Of a DNA stretch of 64,000 nucleotides, positions 52,307-63,005 are shown in pieces. Origin of the DNA: Acidobacteriaceae bacterium. GTDB taxonomy: Bacteria > Acidobacteriota > Terriglobia > Terriglobales > Acidobacteriaceae. Both the position numbers and the translations under genes were made by a program. Every line of letters starts with the position of its first letter. The first letter of the stretch is position 1. The notes beneath the pieces were generated by a model that saw only the letters and a list, made by a program, of their open reading frames with translations, was not told where the DNA came from and did no database searches. The stretch is from the NCBI GenBank assembly GCA_003170825.1, contig PMYL01000059.1, forward strand, positions 45,503-109,502, given 5' to 3'.

Positions 52307-53851
52307 ATGAACGCGATAAACCAATCGATTCTCACGTTGATCCTGCTGCTCCCGCTGGCCGGAGCGGTCCTGGTGGCGCTCGTCCCCGACCGCGGCAAGC
52401 TGCCCAACTGGATCGCGCTGATCACGGCTCTAGTGACCTTTGGCCTTACGCTCCACCTGCCGGCGCAATTCATCCTTGGCCAGGGCGGCTTCCAGTTCGT
52501 GGTCAACCGCGCATGGATCGAAAGCCCCGCCATCTTCTACCACGTCGGCGTCGATGGCCTGAGCCTGTGGCTTGTCGTCCTCACCGGTCTGCTGGCGCCA
52601 ATTGGCGTGATCGCCAGTTGGAACGCCATCCAGTCGCGGCGCAAGATTTTTTTCTCGCTCTTTCTCATTCAGCAGACGGCCATGTTCGGCGTCTTCATCT
52701 CGCTGGACCTGATGCTCTACTACGGCTTCTGGGAGCTGTCGCTGGTTCCCATGGCCATCCTGATCGCCATGTACGGCCGCAAGGATGGTCCCAGGGCCGC
52801 GCTCAAGTTCTTCCTCTTCACGTTCATTCCCTCCGCGCCCCTGCTTGTGGCGATTCTGTGGCTCTACGCCCAGACCGGCAGCTTCGACTTTGTCACGCTC
52901 CAAATCCTTATTGCCCACGGGTCGTTCCCCGCCGGGCCGCTCTGCTGGGCAGCCCTCGCATTTCTTTTCGCCTTTGCAGTCAAGGTTCCGGTCTTCCCGC
53001 TCCACGGCTGGCTTTCTGACACCTTCAGCCAGGCGCCCGTAGCCCTCGCCATGGTCGTCGCCGGCAAGCTCGGCCTTTACTCCATGCTCCGCTTCCACGT
53101 GGGGCTTTTCCCTGTGCAGGCGCGGGCGGCGGCTCCGTTTCTCATTGCCCTCGCCGTCATCGGCATTCTCTACGGCGCATGTCTTGCTCTCGTGCAGCGC
53201 GACTTCTGGCGGCTTCTCGCCTTCGCGGCCCTCAGCCACCTGAGCCTGATCGTTCTGGGCATCTACGGCTTTACGTTTACGGGCACGGCCGGCGCTGTCT
53301 ACCAGATTCTCAGCCACGGCGTTGTCGATGGCGCGTTGTTTGTGCTGTTGGGAGTTCTCTACGACCGCTACGCCACCAGCCAGATCGCCGTCTATGGCGG
53401 CCTGGCAAGCAAACTGCCTCAGGCCGCTACGCTCTTCGTCATCACTTCCCTGGCGATGATCGGACTGCCCATGCTGAACAACTTTGTGGGCGAGTTCCTG
53501 ATCCTCTCCAGCACCTTTACCGGCGTAAGCCGCGGCTGGGCGATTGCAGCCTCGCTGGGCGTAATTCTGGGCGCTGCCTACATGCTGTGGCTGGTGCAGC
53601 GCCTCTTCTACGGGCCGGAAAGCGAGTTGACCAAATCCAGGCCCGCCGTTGACCTGGACGACCGCGAACTGGCGGTACTTTGGCCCCTGGCCGTGCTGAT
53701 GCTGGTTATGGGGCTGGCGCCATCGTTCTGGCTGCCGTCGATCGAACAGGGCATGCACACTCCGCAGTGGAAGGAATCGGTCGTCTTAGCTCAGCCCGTC
53801 TCGGCTCTGCCGTCGTTGTCGATTTCCTCTCCAAGGGAGGGCCAGCGGTGA
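52307..53851 (+). CDS. nuoM: NADH-quinone oxidoreductase subunit M
   Basis: 514 aa. Antiporter-like subunit. Motifs: [80 protein letters not shown]. It starts 2 bases after the nuoL stop. Confidence 0.96.
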   Translation: MNAINQSILTLILLLPLAGAVLVALVPDRGKLPNWIALITALVTFGLTLHLPAQFILGQGGFQFVVNRAWIESPAIFYHVGVDGLSLWLVVLTGLLAPIGVIASWNAIQSRRKIFFSLFLIQQTAMFGVFISLDLMLYYGFWELSLVPMAILIAMYGRKDGPRAALKFFLFTFIPSAPLLVAILWLYAQTGSFDFVTLQILIAHGSFPAGPLCWAALAFLFAFAVKVPVFPLHGWLSDTFSQAPVALAMVVAGKLGLYSMLRFHVGLFPVQARAAAPFLIALAVIGILYGACLALVQRDFWRLLAFAALSHLSLIVLGIYGFTFTGTAGAVYQILSHGVVDGALFVLLGVLYDRYATSQIAVYGGLASKLPQAATLFVITSLAMIGLPMLNNFVGEFLILSSTFTGVSRGWAIAASLGVILGAAYMLWLVQRLFYGPESELTKSRPAVDLDDRELAVLWPLAVLMLVMGLAPSFWLPSIEQGMHTPQWKESVVLAQPVSALPSLSISSPREGQR

Positions 53852-55362
53852 ATCCTGTTCCCGACATCCTCCGCATCCTTCCCGAGGTCATCCTCACTCT
53901 GACCGGCGTGGCTGTTATGCTGATCGACGCCTCGCTCCCGCCCGGATTCCCGCGCCGCTATCTGGGCATGGCGGCCGCTGTGGGAACCACGCTGGCTCTC
54001 TGGGCCAGCGTCGGACAGCTCTACTTTCCCCAAGGCACAGGCTTCTTCGGCACCGTTGAAACCAGCGCCTTCACCATCTTCTTTCACGTCCTCATCTGCG
54101 GCATCGTGCTGGTGGCGCTCCTGCTCTCGCTGGACACGTTGCCCGAGGACAGCCATCACCAGGGCGAGTTCTATGCGCTCATCGTCTTCGGCGCGGTGGG
54201 CATGTGCCTGCTCACCGGAGCGGTCGAGCTGCTGGTAGTCTTCATTGCCCTGGAAATCTCATCCATCTCCACCTACATTCTTGCCGGCTACCGCAAAAAC
54301 ACGGGCAGCGGTCCCGAGGCGGCCATCAAGTACTTTCTCCTCGGCTCCTTTGCCACCGCGTTCCTTCTCTACGGCGTGGCATTGATCTTCGGCGCCACCG
54401 GCACCACGCAGATCTACGAGATCGCCCACCTCGCGCCCACCGCGCAGAATCATTCGTTTGTCCTGGCAGGCCTGGCGCTGATGCTGGTGGGCATTCTATT
54501 CAAAGTTTCCGCCGCGCCCTTCCACGTCTGGACGCCGGATGTGTATGAAGGCGCGCCCTCTCCAGTCGTTGCATTGCTCTCCACAGCGCCCAAAGCGGCC
54601 GCATTCGCATTGCTGTTGCGCGTGGTCTATGAAATGTTTCCCTCGCTGCACTCGCTCTGGTCGCCGCTGCTGTGGATCGTGGCCGTGCTCTCGATGACCG
54701 TGGGCAACCTGGCCGCGCTACGCCAGCAGAACGTGAAGCGGATGCTCGCCTACTCCTCGATCGCCCATGCCGGCTACCTGTTGGCGGCTTTTGCCGGGCT
54801 TGGAACAAGCGGCATCGCCGCCGCCAGCTTTTATGCCGCGGCTTACGCGGCTATGAACGTGGGTATCTTTGCCGTGATTACGCTGGTGAGCGGATACGAC
54901 GAAAAACTGCCGTTGATCGACGATTTTCGCGGGCTCATCTACCGCTCGCCTCTGCTCGGCAGCCTGCTGATCTTTTTCCTCGTCTCGCTGGTCGGAATTC
55001 CCTTCACCGGCGGATTCTTCGGCAAGTTCTACTCCTTCTCGGCGGCGGTTGGCGGCGGAGCGGTGTGGCTGGCTATCATCGGCCTGCTGAACTCGGGATT
55101 GGCGGCAGCCTACTACCTGCGCCTGGCTCTGGCGGCGGCACAGCGTCCAGAGAAAAAGAATGCCGAAGCTGCGATTCCCGCGCCCCAGGTCGGCATAGCG
55201 GTGGGCGCGGCGTTGCTGCTGGCGGTTGCTGCTACGCTCGTCCTGGGCATCGTTCCCAACGAGGTCCTGCGCGCAGCCGAGGCCGGAGCGCATACGCTGC
55301 AAGAGCCTCCGGCACAGGTCAACGCTCCAGGGTTCAGCGTTGCGCAGGAGCCAAAGCCCTAG
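53848..55362 (+). CDS. nuoN: NADH-quinone oxidoreductase subunit N
   Basis: 504 aa with a GTG start at 53848 overlapping the nuoM stop. Antiporter-like subunit. Motifs: [57 protein letters not shown]. It is the last nuo gene. Its 3' end overlaps the convergent glycosyltransferase gene by 29 bases. Confidence 0.96.
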   Translation: MNPVPDILRILPEVILTLTGVAVMLIDASLPPGFPRRYLGMAAAVGTTLALWASVGQLYFPQGTGFFGTVETSAFTIFFHVLICGIVLVALLLSLDTLPEDSHHQGEFYALIVFGAVGMCLLTGAVELLVVFIALEISSISTYILAGYRKNTGSGPEAAIKYFLLGSFATAFLLYGVALIFGATGTTQIYEIAHLAPTAQNHSFVLAGLALMLVGILFKVSAAPFHVWTPDVYEGAPSPVVALLSTAPKAAAFALLLRVVYEMFPSLHSLWSPLLWIVAVLSMTVGNLAALRQQNVKRMLAYSSIAHAGYLLAAFAGLGTSGIAAASFYAAAYAAMNVGIFAVITLVSGYDEKLPLIDDFRGLIYRSPLLGSLLIFFLVSLVGIPFTGGFFGKFYSFSAAVGGGAVWLAIIGLLNSGLAAAYYLRLALAAAQRPEKKNAEAAIPAPQVGIAVGAALLLAVAATLVLGIVPNEVLRAAEAGAHTLQEPPAQVNAPGFSVAQEPKP

Positions 55363-56581
55363 GGCTCCTGGCCTCGTTCCCCTGCGCTGACGGCTCCAGC
55401 ATGCTCTTGTAAAGCGCTGTGATCAGCCCCAGAACGCATTCATTCGCAAAGTTCTCCAGGACCCAGGCCCGCGCGGCCTGGCCCATGCGCCGGCGGCGCT
55501 CCGGGTTGCGGAGCAGCTTGAGCACTGCCTCACTGATAGCCTCCGGGTAGCCGGGCGGGATCAGCAGTCCGGTAACCTCGGGCACCACAGAGTCGCGTGA
55601 GCCCGTGGATATTGTGGTAACCACCGGAATGCCCGTAGCCGCGGCCTCCAGCACAACGTTGGGAAAACCCTCCCGCCAGGAAGGCAGGACCATCACGTCC
55701 ATGGCGCGGTAGTAAGGCGCAGTATCGGCCACAAACCCGGTGCAATGAATGTGCGGATGGCTTTCGATGCGTGTACGCAGGCTGGCGCTCAGCGCGTCTT
55801 CCGACGTATCGAACCAGCCCACCAGCAGCAGGTGCGCTTCCTGCTCCGCTTTCAGAATTGTGTCGAATGCCTCGATCAGCTCGGGCAGACCTTTGTCGCG
55901 GGTCAATCGTCCCACAAAACCTAATACCGGGACACCGCGAGGAAGACCCAGCCGGTCGCGCACGTCACTCGGCCCCGGCGAGAATCGCTCCACGTCGACC
56001 CCGTTGCTGCTACCCTCTCCGAGCAGAAGCAGTTTGGCTGCGGGCGCGACGCCCAGCGCCAGCGCCTCGGCGCGCAGACTGTGGCTGTTGCATAGCACAA
56101 CATGGGCGCAGGCAGAGGCCAACCGCTCAGCCGCCAGCAGGATGAGGCGCTTGAATCCGGTGCATGTTTCCAGCTTGAGCCCGCGCAGCATGTAGACGCG
56201 CCGGGGCACACCGCAAAACATGGCTGCCAAAGTTCCCAGCAGCCCGGCCTTGGGCGTGCTGAATTCGGTCATGTCCGGCCTGAGCCGGAGCAGCAACCAC
56301 CAAAGCCGTGCCAGCGACACAATATCCGCAACCGGCGCGATGCCCCGCTGCATGGGGATGGCAATCGCATCAACCCCCTCACGTGCGGCTGTGCGGCCGA
56401 GCAACTCGCCTGGGCTTGAAACCAGCGTCACGCGAAAACCCGCCTCGCGCAGCGCGCGCAGGCGTCCGGTGAGAGTCAGGCAGGTCTGCGGATGGGTGAT
56501 GCCCACGACGATGTGGGGCGACGGCTGCGTTGAGTAACCCTGCAGCTCAGTATCGAATCGAAGCGCTTCGGAAACAAACAT
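55334..56581 (-). CDS. Glycosyltransferase, family 4 type (GT-B)
   Basis: 415 aa. Two Rossmann halves; the C-terminal half has [20 protein letters not shown] and the donor-site motif [20 protein letters not shown], with the Glu-x7-Glu pair. The acceptor is unknown; the neighbourhood points to surface polysaccharide. It is convergent with nuoN and divergent from the next glycosyltransferase. Confidence 0.87.
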   Translation of the reverse strand: MFVSEALRFDTELQGYSTQPSPHIVVGITHPQTCLTLTGRLRALREAGFRVTLVSSPGELLGRTAAREGVDAIAIPMQRGIAPVADIVSLARLWWLLLRLRPDMTEFSTPKAGLLGTLAAMFCGVPRRVYMLRGLKLETCTGFKRLILLAAERLASACAHVVLCNSHSLRAEALALGVAPAAKLLLLGEGSSNGVDVERFSPGPSDVRDRLGLPRGVPVLGFVGRLTRDKGLPELIEAFDTILKAEQEAHLLLVGWFDTSEDALSASLRTRIESHPHIHCTGFVADTAPYYRAMDVMVLPSWREGFPNVVLEAAATGIPVVTTISTGSRDSVVPEVTGLLIPPGYPEAISEAVLKLLRNPERRRRMGQAARAWVLENFANECVLGLITALYKSMLEPSAQGNEARSPRALAPAQR

Positions 56582-56894
56582 TGGCCGGCCTGCACTCCCT
56601 GCAACTTCCGGACATATTCGTCGAATCCGTCCGGAAATCTGCTTTCAACGCCGGGGTGAAGATCGGTCATGGCTTTCGCCCTGACACAAAGTCAAAACAA
56701 GTCAACAGGGCTTTGCCCCTGAGGCATGCTCTACGGGCATTCTTTTGAAGTCTTTGTACTGGTTCTTAAGGAACGCAAATAATGTACCATTTTTGCACAG
56801 GGAGCGAGAGTGACAGAACCAACACGAAAGTATTGGATTATTGGCCTATACTCACTTTCTTGTGGAAAAACCCGTCACTTCTGTGGAAAAGTCC
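56582..56894. other. Divergent gap between two glycosyltransferase genes
   Basis: About 310 bases without a gene. It carries a REP B variant (56708-56724). A TATACT box is at about 56849-56854, but no -35 is clear. Base composition is lower in GC than the flanks. Confidence 0.5.
56708..56724. repeat. REP element B, variant
   Basis: GGGCTTTGCCCCTGAGG, the B palindrome with one change; the following bases (CATGCT) resemble those after 37614. Confidence 0.7.
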
Positions 56895-58010
56895 ATGACT
56901 GAACGTCCCAGGGTTCTTTTGTTGATCCCGCATCTTGGCGGCGGCGGCGCGGAGCAAGTGACTGCCCTGTTGGCCCGGGGCCTGTCCCGCGACAAGTACG
57001 AACTGCACCTGGGACTCATCATCCAGGCAAATGTTGGCCCGGAACACCTGCCACCGTGGGTGAGCATCCACGCGCTCGGTGCATCCAGGGTGCGCGCCGC
57101 AGCCTTTCAGTTGCTCAGGCTGGTCCGGCGGCTTGAACCGGACGCGATTCTATCCGGGATGGCGCACCTGAACTTTCTGGTGCTGCTGCTCCGCCCCTTC
57201 TTTCCGCAGGGAACACGCGTGCTGGTGCGGCAAAATGGGACCGTGTCCGCTGCATTGGCCTTTGGAAACCTGCCCGGTTCTACCCGCCTGCTTTACCGCG
57301 TGCTCTACCGCCATGCGGACCGGGTGATCTGTCAGACGACGGCGATGGCAAAAGACCTCGCCGGGGAGCTCGGGATTCCAGAGGAGCGGCTGGAGGTGTT
57401 GCCAAATCCCGTGGATGTGGATGAGATTCGCGATGCAATTGAGGAAAATCCGGATCTTTGGACTGATCCCGGCCCACATCTGCTGGCAGTGGGCAGGCTC
57501 TCGCGGGAGAAAGGCTTCGACCTTTTGCTGCGGGCGCTGGTCACCGTGCGAGAGCAGTTCCCCCAGGCTGACCTGGTGATCGCAGGCGCCGGTCCGGAAG
57601 ACGCGGCGCTCAAGGCTCTGTGCCGGGAACTCGGGCTGGAGTCGTCCGTGCGCTTTGCGGGCCACATTGATCGCCCCGCAGCATACTTTTCAGGCGCATC
57701 GGCATTTGTGCTCTCGTCCCGGCACGAAGGCTTGCCCAACGCCCTGCTGGAGGCGGCCGCCTGCGGCTTGCCCATTGTTGCTACGCCGGCTTCGGAAGGT
57801 GTGGTGGACCTGCTGCGCGGTCAGCCTGGCGCCTGGCTTGCGCCGGAAATCTCCTCCGCGGCGCTTGCGGGAAGCCTGATCGCGGCGTTGAAGGTCTTAC
57901 AGCCCGGTCAACGCTTTGCGCATTCATTCATCGATGAATTCAGACTCGACCGCGCGATCCATGCCTATGAAGACCTGATCGATGCGGCTCTCAAGGAGCG
58001 CCAACGGTGA
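56895..58010 (+). CDS. Glycosyltransferase, family 4 type
   Basis: 371 aa from the ATG at 56895 (MTERPRVLLLIPHLGGGGAE). Motifs: GGGGAEQVTALLARGL, AVGRLSREKGFDLLLRAL, and SSRHEGLPNALLEAAACGLP. The next glycosyltransferase overlaps its stop by 4 bases, so the two are cotranscribed and probably act in turn on one glycan. Confidence 0.9.
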   Translation: MTERPRVLLLIPHLGGGGAEQVTALLARGLSRDKYELHLGLIIQANVGPEHLPPWVSIHALGASRVRAAAFQLLRLVRRLEPDAILSGMAHLNFLVLLLRPFFPQGTRVLVRQNGTVSAALAFGNLPGSTRLLYRVLYRHADRVICQTTAMAKDLAGELGIPEERLEVLPNPVDVDEIRDAIEENPDLWTDPGPHLLAVGRLSREKGFDLLLRALVTVREQFPQADLVIAGAGPEDAALKALCRELGLESSVRFAGHIDRPAAYFSGASAFVLSSRHEGLPNALLEAAACGLPIVATPASEGVVDLLRGQPGAWLAPEISSAALAGSLIAALKVLQPGQRFAHSFIDEFRLDRAIHAYEDLIDAALKERQR

Positions 58011-59146
58011 ATCATGTTGCCCTGGTCATTCCCGGCCTTAACCGGATCGGCGGTGCGGAGCGCCAGGTCATCCTGCTGGCAAAAGGGCTGCGCCGGCGCG
58101 GCTGGCGGGTGAGCGTTGTGGCGCTTTCGGGCGCCGGAGGCGATGCGGCTGTCGAGCTGATCGCGTCGGGAGCCGCGTTCCTGAGCCTTCAGATGCGCAA
58201 GGGCCTGGCCGATCCGCGCGGATGGATTCGCTTCAACCGCTGGCTCCGGCGCGAGTCCCCGGACGTGGTCCACGCTCACCTGCCCCACGCGGCGTGGCTG
58301 GCGCGCTGGTCGCGGCTGGCCGCGCCCGTCCGGGTAGTGGTGGATACGCTGCACAGTTCCTCGACGGGCACTCTGGGCCGGCGGCTGGGTTATCGCTGGA
58401 GCGGCTGGCTACCGGATCGAGTCATTGCCGTGAGCCGCGCCGTCGCGGAAGCGCACCGCTCTGCCGCAATGGCCGGCGAAGACAAGCTCACTGTGCTTCC
58501 CAACGGGGTAGACGTGGGGGCGTGGCGGCCGGATGCAGCGATCCGGATAGCCGTTCGCCGCGAGCTTGGGCTCCATGAAGAGTTTCTTTGGTTTGCCGCA
58601 GGCAGGCTGGACCCGGTCAAAGACTATCCCACGCTCCTCCGGGCCATGGTGGAAGTTCCAGGACACGCGCGGCTTGTGATCGCAGGCAGTGGGCCTGCCC
58701 AAACCGAACTGCTCCGGCTCTCTGCACAGCTTGGCCTGGAACGCCGGGTCCGTTTTCTGGGCTTTGAGCTGGATGTGCGCCGCTGGATGCAGGCCGCGGA
58801 TGGATTCGTGCTGTCCTCTCGCTGGGAAGGGTTGCCGATGGGGCTGCTGGAGGCTGCGGCCTGTGCCTTGCCTGCAGTGGCCACCGATGTTCCGGGTACC
58901 CGCGAGGTCATCGCCGATGGGCAGACCGGCTCACTGGCCCCGGCCGGCAATGCCACCGCCCTGGGCGCCGCGATGGCCAGGTTGATGCGGACCCCGGCTG
59001 AGGAGCGCGAAGCAATGGGCGAGCGGGCGCGACAGCGTGTAATCGAGCGCTTCAGCCTGGAGCTTGTATTGGACCGTTGGGAGGCGCTGTACGCGGAGTT
59101 GCTCCAAGGGAATCCAAGGCCGGTTCGATGGGGCCATGCGGATTGA
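58007..59146 (+). CDS. Glycosyltransferase, family 4 type
   Basis: 379 aa. Motifs: RIGGAERQVILLAKGLRRRG, AGRLDPVKDYPTLLRAMVEV, and SSRWEGLPMGLLEAAACALP. Closely similar in layout to the preceding gene. About 150 bases separate it from the convergent DUF2334 gene; only weak hairpins are seen there. Confidence 0.9.
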   Translation: MNHVALVIPGLNRIGGAERQVILLAKGLRRRGWRVSVVALSGAGGDAAVELIASGAAFLSLQMRKGLADPRGWIRFNRWLRRESPDVVHAHLPHAAWLARWSRLAAPVRVVVDTLHSSSTGTLGRRLGYRWSGWLPDRVIAVSRAVAEAHRSAAMAGEDKLTVLPNGVDVGAWRPDAAIRIAVRRELGLHEEFLWFAAGRLDPVKDYPTLLRAMVEVPGHARLVIAGSGPAQTELLRLSAQLGLERRVRFLGFELDVRRWMQAADGFVLSSRWEGLPMGLLEAAACALPAVATDVPGTREVIADGQTGSLAPAGNATALGAAMARLMRTPAEEREAMGERARQRVIERFSLELVLDRWEALYAELLQGNPRPVRWGHAD

Positions 59147-59297
59147 GCCGGTAGCCTTGACCGAATGCTCGATCCGTCACGCGGGGGATTCTCGTAGAGA
59201 CGGCAAGGGGCGAAGCGAAACGCCACTATTTCAATGTGATACTTTAATAAGGCTTGCGCATCTGTTGAGATAAAGACACTTACGCTGTGCGCTGCGG

Positions 59298-60062
59298 TCA
59301 CAACTTGTGCGCCATCCGATTTTTCATCTGGGATGCCTGAATGCGCCAGAGCGCGAAAGTTTCGTAGAGCCGCTCGGCAGGGCCAAGCTCCGCCGGCTGG
59401 AACTCGGCCAGGACGCGGTCCACCGAAGTGAACTGCCCGGCATGGCCGCCTAGAAAGGCACGCAACTGCTCCACCAGCGAGCCGCGCGCCGTATTGCTGT
59501 GCACGCAAATGGTCCAAAGGCCATTTGACTTCTCGACCGGCGCCCAAAGCTGCTGCGGAATCCAGGTGAGACCGTCTCGCCTGAAAGGAACGCGGGCGAA
59601 TCCGTCTGAGACCAGGCCGATTCCCTCCTTACTGAGTACCCGCAGGGTGTTGCGATCAAAGCCGTGGCGCGGCGCAACCCATATCCGCGGGTTCAGCCCG
59701 TGGCCACGGAGAATCGCAAGCCCCGCGCGAATCCACTCGCGCTGGGTTTCCTCGGGAACGCCGGCGAACTCCGAATGGCGGTGCAACGGCACCAGGCCCG
59801 CACCCTTGCTGTTACACAGATGGCGGTATCCGTGCAGGGCGATCGTAGCTCCCGCGGCCTCCATCGCGCGCATCCGGTCCCAGAACTCCGGGTCCGACTG
59901 CGACTGCTCCAGTTCGAGGTCCATGTTGTCGGGAACCACCGCGAGAATGGGATGGATGCCGAACTCCTCAATCAGCGGCAGGAACCGCTGCCAACGGGTG
60001 CGCGAGACCGTGGGACAGAGATCGTCGAAACGCAGAAGATATTGAGCCGGCCTTGGAATCAT
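59298..60062 (-). CDS. DUF2334 polysaccharide-deacetylase-like protein
   Basis: 254 aa from the ATG at 60062. It shows the deacetylase-like TIM-barrel pattern: YLLRFDDLCPTVSRTRWQRF (Asp-Asp metal motif), HPILAVVPDN, ALHGYRHL (His-x3-His) and WVAPRHGFDRNTL. Likely acts on a surface glycan. No signal peptide is seen. It overlaps the flippase gene by 4 bases. Confidence 0.83.
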   Translation of the reverse strand: MIPRPAQYLLRFDDLCPTVSRTRWQRFLPLIEEFGIHPILAVVPDNMDLELEQSQSDPEFWDRMRAMEAAGATIALHGYRHLCNSKGAGLVPLHRHSEFAGVPEETQREWIRAGLAILRGHGLNPRIWVAPRHGFDRNTLRVLSKEGIGLVSDGFARVPFRRDGLTWIPQQLWAPVEKSNGLWTICVHSNTARGSLVEQLRAFLGGHAGQFTSVDRVLAEFQPAELGPAERLYETFALWRIQASQMKNRMAHKL

Positions 60063-61414
60063 GACGCTACCTCCGGAGGAAGAAGCCTCCATGTCCAATA
60101 CCAAAGAAAGAAGAACGTGCTCACGGTCCAGAGAGAAGTGGCCAGCGCGATTCCGGCTACGCCGAACCAGCACATCAGAATCAGATTGAGAACAATGTCC
60201 AGCGCAAGATTGAGAATACCGCAGTAGAGAATCAGATCGGTGCGGCGCATGGCAACCACAAAGCGATAAAAGACCCGGCTGGAGACAAAAAAAGGAATCT
60301 GAATCGCGTACATGGCCAGCACCGGGGTGACCACGGCTGTGTCGTGCGGCCCAAAGGCGCCGTGCTGGAACGTGATGCGGATCAGCAGGTGCGAGCCGGC
60401 GATCAGCACCACCGCAATCGGCGCGGAGACCAACGCAGTGAGGCGGACCCAGGTGCGCAGGGTGTGCCGGCATCCGGCCCAGTCTCCAACGGCGATCATG
60501 CCGGAGAAGTAAGGCACAACAGCCGTAGAAACCGCCCCCGCCAGCAGGGTAAGCACCACGCTCACAAAGCGGTTGGCATACACCAGCGCGGAGACGCTTC
60601 CCGCCGGCAGCATGGCGGCCATCGACTGGTCCACCAGCAGGCCGCCCGAGGCCACTACACCGCTCAGCAACACCGGCCCATACTGGCGCGCCACTTCGCG
60701 GGTGGCCTCGGTCATCCCGTACCAGCGCAGACGGAAGCGATACCCGTGGGAGTCCATCATCCACGCCACCACGGCCGCATGGGCCAGCGAACCGGCCAGG
60801 GTCGAGTAGACGATGGCCCAGATGCCGAAGCGGCTGCCCAGGGTCAGCGCGCCAACGATGATCGCGACCGAGATCATCGCGGGCGCTAGCGCAGGCAGGG
60901 CAAAGCGGTCGAAGGTATTCAGAACGGCGGTGCAGTTGGAGGCGATTCCGGTGATGAGCACCACCGGCAGCAGAGCGTAGAAGAGCCGCACCGAGAGGTC
61001 CAGCTTGGCGGCCGGAAAATGCGAAGCAATCAGCGGGAAGAAACCGCGCGCCGTGAGAGCCATGCCGGCTGAGGCCGCGGCCAGCAATACGCACATCCAC
61101 AGCATCGAACTCGAGAGCAGTTGCTGGGCGCGTTCGTGGCCCTCCTGTTTCCTCACCCGGACCAGTGTGGGCACCAGCGCCTGGTTCATCGATTCGGAGA
61201 TCAGGTTGATCAGCAAGCCGGGGATCAGCGCGGCCGCAAGGAAGGCATCCATGGCGTCGGTCCGGCCATAGACGCCGGCCACGGCAATCTCCTTGAAGAT
61301 GGCGACGATCTTGACCAGAATCCCCACGGCGGCGACCGAGGCGGCAGCGCGAAAGATGCGGCGATTGACGCTGGCGCCTTTGAATAGCTGAGCGATTTGG
61401 GCGATAGAAAACAT
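60059..61414 (-). CDS. MurJ/MviN-like lipid-linked sugar flippase
   Basis: 451 aa from the ATG at 61414. Many hydrophobic segments (about 12-14). The MviN-type start is KIVAIFKEIAVAGVYGRTDA with MDAFLAAALIPGLLINLISE and SMNQALVPTLVRVRK. In the middle, AALPAGSVSALVYANRFVSV-like sequence is typical. It could be MurJ, but its place in a glycosyltransferase cluster suggests it exports the repeat unit of a polysaccharide. Confidence 0.83.
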   Translation of the reverse strand: MFSIAQIAQLFKGASVNRRIFRAAASVAAVGILVKIVAIFKEIAVAGVYGRTDAMDAFLAAALIPGLLINLISESMNQALVPTLVRVRKQEGHERAQQLLSSSMLWMCVLLAAASAGMALTARGFFPLIASHFPAAKLDLSVRLFYALLPVVLITGIASNCTAVLNTFDRFALPALAPAMISVAIIVGALTLGSRFGIWAIVYSTLAGSLAHAAVVAWMMDSHGYRFRLRWYGMTEATREVARQYGPVLLSGVVASGGLLVDQSMAAMLPAGSVSALVYANRFVSVVLTLLAGAVSTAVVPYFSGMIAVGDWAGCRHTLRTWVRLTALVSAPIAVVLIAGSHLLIRITFQHGAFGPHDTAVVTPVLAMYAIQIPFFVSSRVFYRFVVAMRRTDLILYCGILNLALDIVLNLILMCWFGVAGIALATSLWTVSTFFFLWYWTWRLLPPEVAS

Positions 61415-61509
61415 GGGGGCGGGGTTAATGCGCCAGTTTACAGGACTGGCGCTGTAGTCGCCCACAAGGACAGCAAGGGCTTCGATGTGATGCTTTAGGG
61501 GTCTCCCGA

Positions 61510-62160
61510 TTAATCGTGATACTGATCATACAAAGCTGACGCAATGGCGTCGGCCCAGATATACCTGATATTGCCCGGCACAACATTCTTTCTCTTGGCA
61601 ATGGCTTCGCCGTCTTCTGCAATACGGGTCAGGGCAACGCGAAGTTCGGCGTGGATGGTTGCCCACGCCTGGTATTCCATTTCGGAGCTTCCACCCGCAT
61701 TGCGGTAGAGTTTCAACTGTTCCTCAGCCTTCTGGACACTGTCGTTGTGCATGATGACTAAGTGCGTCCAGATCGTACGAGTGTTGGCAACCCAGCACAC
61801 TTCTGGGTTCATCATGCAGGAAATCTCCGACCCGACTCCAATCTTGAGGTACATCAGGTTTGCGCGCGCGATGAGATCGGGAACGCAGCGCGCATCCGTG
61901 AGAGAGATGAACTCGCCGGCAAGATTAAATACTCTTTGTTTAGCGTTTTGATTGTAATCTGGGTAGAGAATTTTTGGGCCGAGATGGTGTTCCGCCGCGC
62001 TGTAATTGCCAACTCCATCCCCGCTTAACCCGAGTGCAAGTTCCGCAAATTGCTCTACAGAGTTCTGCTTATAAAATCTTACGAGTGTGTTGCTTACGCC
62101 GATGCGTTCATCGTAGTGCTTACGTACCTTCGTCCAATTGACGGAATCGAGGATTGCCAT
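61510..62160 (-). CDS. Unknown protein
   Basis: 216 aa, no recognised domain, no signal peptide. It contains RKHYDERIGVSNTLVRFYKQ, SLTDARCVPDLIARANLMYL and EMEYQAWATIHAELRVALTR. Composition is lower in GC than flanking polysaccharide genes, suggesting insertion together with the next gene. Confidence 0.6.
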   Translation of the reverse strand: MAILDSVNWTKVRKHYDERIGVSNTLVRFYKQNSVEQFAELALGLSGDGVGNYSAAEHHLGPKILYPDYNQNAKQRVFNLAGEFISLTDARCVPDLIARANLMYLKIGVGSEISCMMNPEVCWVANTRTIWTHLVIMHNDSVQKAEEQLKLYRNAGGSSEMEYQAWATIHAELRVALTRIAEDGEAIAKRKNVVPGNIRYIWADAIASALYDQYHD

Positions 62161-62255
62161 TAAAATACCTCACCCTCTACAGCTCGCTTGCCGGGGGAAT
62201 CATACCTCGAGAACGGCTATGGGACGCCTCATCGTTCTAGCTTTCTGGCTGGCAA

Positions 62256-62876
62256 TCACTTCTCGTTATTCTTCAAGGTCTGAAGGACCGAATCCATGCC
62301 CTTTTGTAGATTATCAAGCTCCGTTATCGGAAGGGCGAACGACGCGTTTCCGCTCTGGAAGAAAAGGGTGTTGCCCATTTTTGCATCGCGCAGCAAGCTG
62401 ATCCGGAAGTCGTCTTTCGATGCGAACATCACTTCCACATTATCGCTGGGCGGGTTTGTCACCCACGTACCGTTCACTTGCTTGAAGTAGCTGAGGGCTG
62501 TAGCCATATCTCTAGCTTCGTCCTCATCCAGAAAGGAGACATGCTTGTCTGGGTGACTATACGCATTCAACTCCACGTAAGTCGAGACAACCTCCACACG
62601 GAGACCCTTAAGGCGGCTCGATTCCTTCCCGGGCTGGTAGGCAACAAGCGCACCCAGATCAATATGGCCAGGGTTGATGTATTTCTCTCGGTCTGTGGAA
62701 ACCAACTCGACAGGCATAAAGAAGTGCTTCACGATTACGATGTCAGTGTTCCCGATGAATTGTTTAAGAACGGGCACGTTTTCGGCGGTTTTCTGTTGAA
62801 ATTCCGAGACTTGGCGCCTATAACATCCCACGAGGCCCACGCTCAAAAGCACTAGAGCACATACGATTCGCTTCAT
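62256..62876 (-). CDS. Predicted lipoprotein, unknown function
   Basis: 206 aa from the ATG at 62876 (an ATG four codons earlier is also possible). The signal peptide ends in a lipobox, LVLLSVGLVGCYRRQ, so it is probably membrane-anchored. The mature part is hydrophilic: VVSTYVELNAYSHPDKHVSF, RISLLRDAKMGNTLFFQSGN. No domain is recognised. Lower GC, co-oriented with its neighbour at 61510. Confidence 0.65.
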   Translation of the reverse strand: MKRIVCALVLLSVGLVGCYRRQVSEFQQKTAENVPVLKQFIGNTDIVIVKHFFMPVELVSTDREKYINPGHIDLGALVAYQPGKESSRLKGLRVEVVSTYVELNAYSHPDKHVSFLDEDEARDMATALSYFKQVNGTWVTNPPSDNVEVMFASKDDFRISLLRDAKMGNTLFFQSGNASFALPITELDNLQKGMDSVLQTLKNNEK

Positions 62877-63005
62877 CTCCTCTTTCACTTTCTGGCAGGC
62901 AGCACAGCCTCGCCAACTTCAAAACTCTTCCAACAATACACCATCGCCAGGCAGCTCTGCACAAATCTTGACCTCTGCTCAGATTCCCTTCCCGGGGGAA
63001 TTTGT

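Noticed and set aside
59298-61100. A 600-codon minus-strand frame joining flippase and deacetylase
   Set aside because: Its first half is the flippase gene in the wrong frame; the DUF2334 protein starts at 60062.
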